Assembly (NCBI RefSeq): GCF_018413645.1
Contig: NZ_JAHCDA010000002.1
Coordinates: forward strand, 1,257,676-1,321,675
Reading direction: 5' to 3'
Length of the DNA: 64,000 nucleotides
Source of the DNA: Roseococcus pinisoli
GTDB taxonomy: Bacteria; Pseudomonadota; Alphaproteobacteria; Acetobacterales; Acetobacteraceae
The notes beneath the pieces were generated by a model. The model saw nothing but the letters and a program-made list of their open reading frames with translations. It was not told the origin of the DNA and searched no databases. Positions 18,181 through 26,723 of this stretch are shown one piece after another (within the stretch, counting starts at the first letter, position 1; each line of letters opens with the position of its first letter). Both the position numbers and the translations under genes were made by a program.

Positions 18181-18199
18181 CTATCCCTTCGGGAGATAG
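18181..18199. promoter_or_regulatory. ATC-N9-GAT LysR operator ahead of the LysR gene
   Basis: CTATC-CCTTCGGGA-GATAG fits ATC-N9-GAT and shares the CGGGAGATA half with the second site. It sits 8-26 bases before the LysR start, over the ribosome-binding region, which suits autorepression. Confidence 0.6.
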
Positions 18200-18296
18200 A
18201 TAGGAAATCCTCCGGCAGAAATAAACGATATCCCAGAGCAGATCCCGCTCAGGCTGCTTCACCCGAGCGGGTGGAGATGCTCGAAAACAAAAAGCT

Positions 18297-19418
18297 CTAG
18301 TCGCGCAGCGCCACGGCGCCGACCATGAGCGTCCGTGCCGTCCGGTAGACGACGGCGGATTCCGCGCGCCAGCCCTCGCCGTCGCGCCGCACCTCGGCGC
18401 CCACCGCCAGCATGCCGCTGGGCTGCGCCACCCGGATCTCATCGGGGCTCCGCAAGGGCCCGCAGAGCCTTTCGGGCAGGCTGCCCTCGACACGGCAGGC
18501 GCAGGCCAGGCCGAGCGCGCCGGTCAGCGGCACCGCGCGATGCACGCGCTCCATCGAGAGCATGCGCACCTGGATGTCATGGCTCTCCGGCGACATCACC
18601 GAGCCGTCCAGCAGGCGCGGGATGCCCGGGGGCGCCAGCAGCGCGATGCGCGGCGCGGCGAGCCCCACCTGCTCCGGCGTCTCCGCCAGCCCCATTCGCA
18701 CGCCGGCGAGCCGACGCAGCACGTCGAGCCGCGCCATCAGCCCCGGCACGGCCTCGATCGCGTCCGGGCTCTCCTCGCCGGTCAGGCCGAAATCCGCCGC
18801 TGCGAAGAAAACGGCCGGATTGGCGGCATCGATCAGCGTGCAGGCCAGCCCGTCGATCCGCTCGATCGCCTGGCCGGTGGGCAGCAGCGCTCCGGTCTGG
18901 GTGCCGCCCGGCGACAGGAAGTCGAGCCGGATGCGGGCGCCCGTGCCCGCGACGCCCGCGATGGCGTAGTCGCCCCTCACCTCCGCCTTGCCGTTCCGCA
19001 CCGGAAAGCGGGCGTGGATGATCTTCTTCGTATTCACCTGATGGATGCGGACCAGCGCCTCGCCATCCGCCACGCGCACCAGCCCGTTATCGACAGCGAA
19101 GGGCCCCACCGCCGAGGACAGGTTGCCGCAATTGCCCTTCCACTCGACCACCGGCCGGTCCACCGCCACCTGGGCGAAGGTGTAGTCGATATCGGCCTCG
19201 GGATGGGTCGGCGGACCGATGATCACGCCCTTGGACAGGGAGGAGATACCGCCGCCCATGCCGTCGAGCTGGCGGCCATAAGGGTCGGGCGAGCCCAGCA
19301 CCTCGAGCAGGAGGGCATCCAGCGCCGCGCGGTCGGCCGGGAGGTCCTTTGCGTGGAAGAAGACGCCCTTGGACGAGCCGCCGCGCAGGAAGGTGGCGGG
19401 GACGAAGCGCTGGCTCAT
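18297..19418 (-). CDS. PrpF-family isomerase / 4-oxalomesaconate tautomerase-like
   Basis: The 373-residue protein belongs to the PrpF family of diaminopimelate-epimerase fold enzymes, which isomerise 2-methylaconitate, oxalomesaconate or similar tricarboxylates. The start MSQRFVPATFLRGGSSKGVFF holds the catalytic-lid motif of the family. Other matches are QLDGMGGGISSLSKG, EWKGNCGNLSSAVGPFA (the catalytic Cys in GNCGN) and the MLSMERVHRAVPLTGA ending. With a LysR regulator and an MFS transporter downstream, a small catabolic unit for a tricarboxylic or aromatic-derived acid is likely. Confidence 0.88.
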   Translation of the reverse strand: MSQRFVPATFLRGGSSKGVFFHAKDLPADRAALDALLLEVLGSPDPYGRQLDGMGGGISSLSKGVIIGPPTHPEADIDYTFAQVAVDRPVVEWKGNCGNLSSAVGPFAVDNGLVRVADGEALVRIHQVNTKKIIHARFPVRNGKAEVRGDYAIAGVAGTGARIRLDFLSPGGTQTGALLPTGQAIERIDGLACTLIDAANPAVFFAAADFGLTGEESPDAIEAVPGLMARLDVLRRLAGVRMGLAETPEQVGLAAPRIALLAPPGIPRLLDGSVMSPESHDIQVRMLSMERVHRAVPLTGALGLACACRVEGSLPERLCGPLRSPDEIRVAQPSGMLAVGAEVRRDGEGWRAESAVVYRTARTLMVGAVALRD

Positions 19419-19496
19419 GCGGAAACCCTCCGGTCGCGCCCGAGGCGGCGCCGCCTCATCTGAGCCATGCCCCTGGCGCCGCGCAAGCCGGGCGCC

Positions 19497-20156
19497 TCAC
19501 CGGGTGGACGGCCCCTGCAGGACCGAGGAATGCACCCAGCCCACCGGGCTGCCGCCCTGCCCGACCTGGTACCAGCCGCCCGGCGCCTCGCCGACGACCT
19601 GGAGCGTGCTGGAGGGCGGCAGGGAGCGGATCACCGCCCCGCCGCGCGTGCCGTTCCGCAGATAGGCGCCCGACCGGGCGACGATGACGGTGCCCCGGCC
19701 GCGCGGCGTCTCGGCGGGCGCCTGGGCCTGGGCAACCACGTCGTCTCCCAGCTCCGGCGCGGGCGGCGGGCGGGTCGCCGGGCCGCCGCCCTCGTAGCAG
19801 CGGTTGATCATCTGCGCGAAGGCGCGCGAGGCCTCGCGGCCGCTAGCGCCCAGGACGAAGTCGGTCAGGCTCGGCGTGGCGCCCTCGAAGGACACGATGG
19901 CCACATAGGGAAGGAAGGGGCTTCCGGCGGCGGTGGAGGCCTGCGCCCGCCCGCAGACCGCGAGCGTATCGGCCAGGGCCTGGGGAAAAACCTGCACGCC
20001 CCGCTGCCGGACGCCCGCCACTTGCAGCCGCTCCAGCACGGCCGCGGCGCCGGCTTCGCGGGCCGCCTTCTCCCGCGCTTCCGCGGCCGAGCCCCTCTCC
20101 TCGCGGCAGGCCACGAGCGCAAGCAACGCGACGGCAAGGGCGGCATTCAGGCGCAT
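19497..20156 (-). CDS. Lipoprotein with C-terminal SH3 domain
   Basis: The 219-residue protein starts MRLNAALAVALLALVACREE, which has a hydrophobic segment ending in a lipobox (LVAC). An Ala/Glu-rich stretch follows, then a middle region, then a bacterial SH3 domain (about residues 155-215) with GAYLRNGTRGGAVIRSLPPSS and GWYQVGQ...VGWVHSSVL. Such domains bind peptidoglycan peptides or proteins in the envelope. A TTG at 20168 is an alternative start, but the ATG gives a standard lipoprotein signal. Specific function unknown. Confidence 0.82.
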   Translation of the reverse strand: MRLNAALAVALLALVACREERGSAAEAREKAAREAGAAAVLERLQVAGVRQRGVQVFPQALADTLAVCGRAQASTAAGSPFLPYVAIVSFEGATPSLTDFVLGASGREASRAFAQMINRCYEGGGPATRPPPAPELGDDVVAQAQAPAETPRGRGTVIVARSGAYLRNGTRGGAVIRSLPPSSTLQVVGEAPGGWYQVGQGGSPVGWVHSSVLQGPSTR

Positions 20157-20209
20157 GATGCGCCACAACGCCGCTCCGCCCCCGCCGTTGCGTCGGGCGT
20201 CGCGAAGTG

Positions 20210-21958
20210 TCAGGCCACGGCGAAGGCCTGGGTCCGCACCAGCCGGGCATAGAGGCCATTCGCGGCCATGAGCTCGGCATGGGTGCCCTGCTCGACGGCG
20301 CGTCCGTCATCCATCACCACGATGCGATGGGCGTTCTGCACCGTCGCCAGGCGGTGCGCGATCACCAGCGTGGTGCGTCCCTCGCGCAGCGTCTCGAGCG
20401 CCGCCTGCACGGCCGCCTCGTTCTCGGCATCAAGCGCGCTGGTGGCTTCGTCGAGCAGCAGCACCCGCGGGTTGCGCAGCAGGGCCCGGGCGAGGCTCAC
20501 GCGCTGGCGCTGGCCGCCCGAGAGCCGGCCGCCGGCCGGGCCCAGCGGCGTGTCGTAGCCGGCGGGCAGCGCCTGGAGGAAGCTATGCGCCTGGGCCGCC
20601 CGCGCCGCCGCCTCGACCTCCTCGCGCGTGGCGCCCGGCCGGCCGCAGGCGATATTGGCGAAGGCCGTGTCGTCGAAGATCACCGCCTCCTGCCCCACAT
20701 AGGCGATGGCGTCGCGCAGCTCGGCGAGGTGAACCCCGCGGATATCCGCGCCATCCAGCAGGATGCGCCCCTCCGTCGCGTCGTAGAGGCGTGGCAGCAG
20801 CGCGATGGCGGTGGATTTTCCCGCGCCCGAGGGGCCCACCAGGGCAACCGTCTCGCCAGGGGCGGCGCGCAGGTCCAGGCCCTCGACCGCCGGGACGTCG
20901 CTGCCGGGATAGCGGAAGCCCACCCGGTCGAAGACGACCTCGCCATGGCCCGCGGGCAGCGGGCGCGCCTCGGGCTGGTCCGCGATCTCGCGCCTGATGT
21001 CGATCACGCCGAAGACGCGGACGAGGCCGGCCAGCCCCTCCTGCAGGGCCGCGTTCAACGAGCCCAGCGCGCGCACCGGCCGGGCCGCGATCAGCACGGC
21101 GGCGACGAAGCCGGTGAACTCGCCGATCGTCCCCTGCCCCGTGGACACCCGCCAGCCGACGACGCCGAGCACGACGGCGACCGTCAGGCCGCCCAGCGCC
21201 TCGAGGATGGGGTCGACACGGGCACGGACGCGGATGATGCGCTGCAGGCTGCCGCGCAGCTCGGCGAAGGCGGCGGCGGCGCGCGCCTCCTCCTGCTCCT
21301 CCAGCCGATAGGTGCGCACGACGCGGGCGCCCGAAAAACTCTCGTTCAGCAGGGCGCTGGTCTCGCCCGCCCGGTCCTGCATGCCGCGCGAGGCGCGGCG
21401 GATGCGCTTGCCGATAGTCAGGATGGGCCAGGCCGCGATCGGGTAGAGCAGTGCCGCCATGGCCGCGAGCTGCCAGTCGAGCCAGATCATCGAGGCGACG
21501 AGGCCGATGACCGTCAGCAGGTCGCCCATGCCGTTGATGCTGCGGGTCAGCGCCTCTCGGATCTGGGTGGCGTCCAGGGTGAAGCGGGTGACGTGCCGCG
21601 CCGGCGCCTCGGCGCTCACGGCCGCGTAATCCGCCCGGGTAAGGGCCGAGAACAGTGAATTCTGCAGATGCTCAATGCTGCGCAGGACCGCGCTCTGCAT
21701 CACCGTCTGCTGGAAGTACATCGCCGCCCCGCGCGCGGCCGTCACCAGGACGATGATGGGCGGCAGCAGCCAGACGACGTTCGGGTCACCCTTCCCGAAG
21801 CTGTCGAAGGCCTGCTGGATGATCACCGGATAGAGCGCGGTGATGCCCGCCAGGACCAGGGTCAGGACAACCGCCAGGACGAGGCGTCCCTTCTGCTGGT
21901 GCAGATGGTCGCGCCAGTAGCGGCGGATCAGGGGAAGCGAGGCGCTCTCGGTGGACAT
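20210..21958 (-). CDS. MsbA-like ABC exporter (fused permease and ATPase)
   Basis: The 582-residue protein has six N-terminal membrane helices (starting near VLAVVLTLVLAGITALYPVII) and a C-terminal ATPase. Walker A is GPSGAGKST, the signature LSGGQRQR, and Walker B VLLLDEATSALD. It resembles lipid A or lipid flippases of the MsbA type, which work as homodimers. The open frame continues upstream to 22873 through the CCA-transferase gene in another frame; the ATG at 21958, 15 bases after the previous stop, is the sensible start. Confidence 0.9.
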   Translation of the reverse strand: MSTESASLPLIRRYWRDHLHQQKGRLVLAVVLTLVLAGITALYPVIIQQAFDSFGKGDPNVVWLLPPIIVLVTAARGAAMYFQQTVMQSAVLRSIEHLQNSLFSALTRADYAAVSAEAPARHVTRFTLDATQIREALTRSINGMGDLLTVIGLVASMIWLDWQLAAMAALLYPIAAWPILTIGKRIRRASRGMQDRAGETSALLNESFSGARVVRTYRLEEQEEARAAAAFAELRGSLQRIIRVRARVDPILEALGGLTVAVVLGVVGWRVSTGQGTIGEFTGFVAAVLIAARPVRALGSLNAALQEGLAGLVRVFGVIDIRREIADQPEARPLPAGHGEVVFDRVGFRYPGSDVPAVEGLDLRAAPGETVALVGPSGAGKSTAIALLPRLYDATEGRILLDGADIRGVHLAELRDAIAYVGQEAVIFDDTAFANIACGRPGATREEVEAAARAAQAHSFLQALPAGYDTPLGPAGGRLSGGQRQRVSLARALLRNPRVLLLDEATSALDAENEAAVQAALETLREGRTTLVIAHRLATVQNAHRIVVMDDGRAVEQGTHAELMAANGLYARLVRTQAFAVA

Positions 21959-21972
21959 GGGGGCGCGGGGTA

Positions 21973-23175
21973 TCAGGAAGCGCCCTCCCCGACCAGTTCG
22001 CGCAGTTTTTCCAGGCATCCGGCGTGGCCGGCGGCAGCGCCGGTCGCGAGCCACCAGTCGCGGACCTGCCCCAGCAGCCGGCCGATCGCCGGCCCGTGCG
22101 CCACGCCCAGGGCCACGACGTCGCGGCCCTGGAGCGGAAAGGCCGGACCCAGCCCCGGCTCCAGATGGTCGAGGAGCGGTCCATAGTCGCGATCCGGATA
22201 TTGCGCGGCGGCGACGAGGAGGATCTCGCCCGGCAGGGCGGCCTCGCTGCGCAGCCGGGCGGCGGCGCGGAAGCGGCGCAGCACGTCCGGATCGCGTTCC
22301 TCCGGCGACGGCACGCCCTCGATGGCATGCAGCGCCCGCAGGCGGGAGGCCTCCTGGCCCGAGAGCCTGAGCCGCGAGGCCAGCGCCGTCAGGTCGGCGC
22401 CCACCGGCAGCAGCAGCGCGATGCGGAGCACGACGTCGGTCACGCCCCGCGCCAGGGCCAGGTCCAGCCGTGCGGGGTCCCCGGCCTCGGGCAGCACGGC
22501 GGGCAGGACGCCCGTCCCGGCCATGAGGCGGAGCGCCGCGCGCGGATCCTCGGCCTCCATCAGCCGCTTGAGCTCGCTCCAGACCCGCTCGGCGGAAAGC
22601 CGCGCCAGGCCCGGCACGGCCTCCCGGATCGCCTGCACGGCGACGGGGTCGGGCTCGGTCCCGCCATAGCGGGCGTGGAAGCGGAAGAAGCGCAGCGCGC
22701 GCAGATAATCCTCGCGCAGGCGCTGGGCGGCGTCGCCCACGAAGCGCACCCGCCGCGCCGCGAGATCCGCCGCGCCGGAGAAGTAGTCGTGCAGCAGGCC
22801 GTCCGCGCCCATGGACATGGCGTTGATGGTGAAGTCCCGCCGCTCGGCATCCTCGCGCCAGTCGGTCGTCCATTCGACCTCGGCATGGCGGCCGTCGGTC
22901 GCGACGTCCCGGCGGAGGGAGGTCACCTCGATGGGCACGCCGCGCAGCACCGCCGTCACCGTGCCGTGCGCGAGCCCGGTCTCGAAGACCTTGAAGCCGG
23001 CGGCCTTCAGCCGCTCCGCGATCTCGGCGGGCGGAAAGGGCGCCGCCATGTCCAGGTCGCGGACGGGCACGCCCGCCAGGCTGTCGCGCACGCAGCCGCC
23101 GACGGCCCGCGAATCCGCCAGGGCCCCGAAGACCCGCTGCGGCCCCTCGGCGCGCAGATAGTCCGGCAGGCTCAC
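21973..23175 (-). CDS. cca: CCA tRNA nucleotidyltransferase / poly(A) polymerase family
   Basis: This enzyme adds or repairs the CCA end of tRNAs. The GTG at 23175 overlaps the stop of the DUF6111 gene (GTGA) and gives 400 residues. Motifs are AVGGCVRDSL, the metal-binding pair in RDLDM, the REDAERRDFTINAMSMG block and the RLREDYLRALRFFRFHARYG helix, all diagnostic of class II nucleotidyltransferases. No Met lies between the upstream gene's stop and the GGxVRD motif, which supports GTG as the start. Confidence 0.92.
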   Translation of the reverse strand: MSLPDYLRAEGPQRVFGALADSRAVGGCVRDSLAGVPVRDLDMAAPFPPAEIAERLKAAGFKVFETGLAHGTVTAVLRGVPIEVTSLRRDVATDGRHAEVEWTTDWREDAERRDFTINAMSMGADGLLHDYFSGAADLAARRVRFVGDAAQRLREDYLRALRFFRFHARYGGTEPDPVAVQAIREAVPGLARLSAERVWSELKRLMEAEDPRAALRLMAGTGVLPAVLPEAGDPARLDLALARGVTDVVLRIALLLPVGADLTALASRLRLSGQEASRLRALHAIEGVPSPEERDPDVLRRFRAAARLRSEAALPGEILLVAAAQYPDRDYGPLLDHLEPGLGPAFPLQGRDVVALGVAHGPAIGRLLGQVRDWWLATGAAAGHAGCLEKLRELVGEGAS

Positions 23176-23417
23176 CGCGTGGTTCCCCGCACGATCCCGC
23201 CCCGCTCGATATGCGCGGGCACGTAGTTGTCGTTCTCCAGGCTGCGCGAGAGGCCGTAGTAGATCGCCCCCGCCACGCCGCAGGCCACGCCGATCGCCGC
23301 CAGCACGATCAGCCGGCGCGAAGGCTCGTGCCCCGGCTTGCTGCCGGTCATCCGCCACCAGATGACATAGGCGATGAAGGGCAATGCGAAGAGGATTAGC
23401 TCGATCAGGATGCCCAT
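23172..23417 (-). CDS. DUF6111 small membrane protein
   Basis: The 81-residue protein has two hydrophobic segments (residues about 4-22 and 36-54), starting MGILIELILFALPFIAYVIW and ending with an HIERGGIVRGTTR tail. It matches a small alphaproteobacterial family that sits next to CCA transferase and NUDIX genes. Its stop overlaps the cca start, so the two are translationally coupled. Function unknown. Confidence 0.85.
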   Translation of the reverse strand: MGILIELILFALPFIAYVIWWRMTGSKPGHEPSRRLIVLAAIGVACGVAGAIYYGLSRSLENDNYVPAHIERGGIVRGTTR

Positions 23418-23463
23418 GGTTGGACCATAGCGACTTTGTGCGGCGGAGCCATGACGACCTGCG

Positions 23464-24066
23464 TCAGGCGGAACCCTGAGCCCGCAGCGCGGTGGCGAGG
23501 TTCACCAGGATGGTCGCCGTGGCGCCCCAGATGAAGTGCTCGCCATGCGGCCAGACCCAGTATTCGCGCATGCGCCCTTTCCATTCCGCCCGCTCGCGAC
23601 GGGGCGCCGCGGGGTCGAGCAGGGTGGAGAGCGGAAGCTCGAACGCGGATTCGACCTCGTCCGGCGAAGGCAGCAGGGTGAAGCCCGGCCGCAGCGCGGC
23701 GATGATGGGCGTGATCTCATAGCCCGTTCCGGTGAGATGGCGCGGCAGGCGGCCGATCACCCGCGGCAGGCTGGGGTCCAGCGCCACCTCCTCGAAGGCC
23801 TCGCGCAGGGCGGCCTGCTCGGGGGATTCGCCGGGCTCGATGCGGCCGCCGGGGAAGCTGACCTGCCCCGGATGGCTCTTGAGATGCGCCGCGCGCTGCG
23901 TGAGCAGCACGCCCGGCTCCTCGTCGCGCAGCACCATGGCCACGAGAACGGCCGCGGGCTTGATGATGGTGCCGGGGGGCAGCAGCGCGTCGTCGCCGGT
24001 GGGCGGCGGCATGGCCGCCATCAGCCGGGGATCCCGCAGTCGGGCGCAAAGCTCCTTGGCGGTCAC
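23464..24066 (-). CDS. CoA pyrophosphatase, NUDIX family
   Basis: The 200-residue protein hydrolyses CoA or related nucleotides. It carries the NUDIX box GGRIEPGESPEQAALREAFEEVAL (key residues GG-x-I-E, REA, EE) and the UPF0035-type LKSHPGQVSFPGG that precedes it. The GTG start at 24066 overlaps the upstream stop (GTGA). The longer in-frame extension runs through the DUF1285 gene and is rejected. Confidence 0.9.
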   Translation of the reverse strand: MTAKELCARLRDPRLMAAMPPPTGDDALLPPGTIIKPAAVLVAMVLRDEEPGVLLTQRAAHLKSHPGQVSFPGGRIEPGESPEQAALREAFEEVALDPSLPRVIGRLPRHLTGTGYEITPIIAALRPGFTLLPSPDEVESAFELPLSTLLDPAAPRRERAEWKGRMREYWVWPHGEHFIWGATATILVNLATALRAQGSA

Positions 24067-24683
24067 TCCGCCGCCACGTCGAGCGCGGGCTCGTCGTCGA
24101 TCGGGAAGAAGACGCCCTCGCTCCAGACGCCCATGACGTTCCGGTCGTCCAGGCGCTCGGTCACCGAAAGCGCGACCATTTCGTAGAAGACGGGCCGGGC
24201 GATTCGCGCCTCCAGCCCCGGGCGCACGGTGATGTAGGGCCGCGGTTCGCGCGTGCGAGGGTCCATCTGGATGCGGATCGGATGATCCGCGTTGCAGGGC
24301 ACCACCTCGTCGCAATTCGTGCGGAAGCTGAGGCATTGCCGGATGGGGCCACCATCGCCGCAATCACAGTCCCGCCAGGCCATCTCGACGGCGACGAAGG
24401 GCGCGTCCTCGACCGTGATGCGCCCCTTTTCCACTGGTGTTTCAAGGAGATAGCCGCCATCGGCCTCGCGCTTCAGCACGGAGGCGAAGAGGCAGACGAG
24501 CTCCTTCCGGTTGATCGGGCTGCCCTTGTAGAACCAGGTGCCGTCACGCGCGATCCGCATATCAATGGATCCGCAATCATGCTTCTCACGGAGGGGCGGC
24601 TTGCTCAAGGATTGGTCAATCCGCCGCGCGCAGTCGGGGAGACCCTCCCCAATCGATGCTTTGATCCCAGCTTCGGGCGGCAT
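24063..24683 (-). CDS. DUF1285 family protein
   Basis: The 206-residue protein shows the DUF1285 core DMRIARDGTWFYKGSPINRK, then LVCLFASVLKRE, the central EDAPFVAVEM and the ending VMGVWSEGVFFPI. The start was set at the ATG 24683 because the family keeps an N-terminal helix before the DMRIARDG motif. It is coupled to the NUDIX gene and diverges from the MoxR gene. The biochemical role of the family is unknown. Confidence 0.87.
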   Translation of the reverse strand: MPPEAGIKASIGEGLPDCARRIDQSLSKPPLREKHDCGSIDMRIARDGTWFYKGSPINRKELVCLFASVLKREADGGYLLETPVEKGRITVEDAPFVAVEMAWRDCDCGDGGPIRQCLSFRTNCDEVVPCNADHPIRIQMDPRTREPRPYITVRPGLEARIARPVFYEMVALSVTERLDDRNVMGVWSEGVFFPIDDEPALDVAAE

Positions 24684-24774
24684 AGGCTTTCCTGGCAAAA
24701 TCCCGTGTGGTCCGGCGGGCACTGCCCAACGCAGCATCGCCGCCACACGACGTCAATATGGGAACCGTGAACAG

Positions 24775-25762
<988 letters not shown>

Positions 25763-25770
<8 letters not shown>

Positions 25771-26647
25771 TCCCGCCGCCGTTTCCGCCCCCTTGTCCCA
25801 GCCCTTGTCGCATCTGCGCGCCGAGGCCGCGGCCTCCCGCCTGCCGCCGCTCGTCGTGGCGGCGGAGCGCGTGGCCAATACGGTGATGCAGGGCGTCCAT
25901 GGCCGCCGCCGCTCCGGCCATGGCGACGCCTTCTGGCAGTTCCGACCCTATACGCCCGGCGACGCCGCCTCGGCCGTGGACTGGCGGCAGAGCGCCAAGG
26001 CCGACCGCCTCTTCGTGCGCGAGACCGAGTGGGAGGCGGCGCAGACCGTGCTGCTCTGGCGCGACCCCTCCCCCTCCATGCGCTGGCGCTCCGGCAAGAA
26101 CCTCGAGGAGAAGGCGGCCCGGGCGGACCTGCTGCTGCTGGCCCTGGCCTCGCTGCTGCTGCGCGGGGGCGAGCGCGTGCGCCTGGTCGGCGACCGCCAG
26201 GCCTTCATGGGCCGCTCGGCGCTGCCGGCGCTGGCGGCGGCCATGGCGCGCTCGGCCCCGGCCGAGGCCGAGGACGCGACCGCCCCCCGCCATGCCCGCC
26301 TGGTGATGTTCGGCGATTTCCTCCAGCCGCTGGCCGGGCTGCAGGCCATGCTGTCGCGCCAGGCGGCGAAGCCCCTGCGCGGCCAGATGCTGCAGATCCT
26401 GGATCCGGCCGAGGAAAGCCTGCCCTATTCGGGCCGCATCCGCTTCGACGGGCTGGAGGGCGAGGGCTCCCTCCTCGTGCCCCGCGTCGAGACCATCCGC
26501 GGCCTCTACGCCGAGAGGCTGGCCGCGCATCGTGACGGGCTGTCGACCATGGCGCGCGCCGCGGGCTGGGGCTTCTCCACCCACCTCACCGACCAGCCGC
26601 CGCACCTCGCCTTGCTGTCGCTGTGGCAGGCGTTGGCGCCGGCATGA
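25763..26647 (+). CDS. DUF58 domain-containing protein
   Basis: The 294-residue protein starts at a TTG that overlaps the moxR stop by eight bases, with no better ATG nearby. The DUF58 core is visible: GRRRSGHGDAFWQFRPYTPG and AASAVDWRQSAKADRLFVRE. It then carries a VWA-like fold (WRDPSPSMRW). DUF58 proteins are the standard partners of MoxR ATPases. The exact start is uncertain. Confidence 0.88.
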
Positions 26648-26723
26648 GGCATGATCTAGACTGCCGCATGCCCCGGAATGATGTGGAGTTGGCGGGCTGC
26701 CGCGCGGCGGGCGAAAGCCGCGG

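Noticed and set aside
20210..22873. A long frame suggesting a fusion of the ABC exporter with an upstream protein
   Set aside because: The upstream part is the CCA-transferase gene read in another frame; the exporter starts at 21958, 15 bases after the cca stop.
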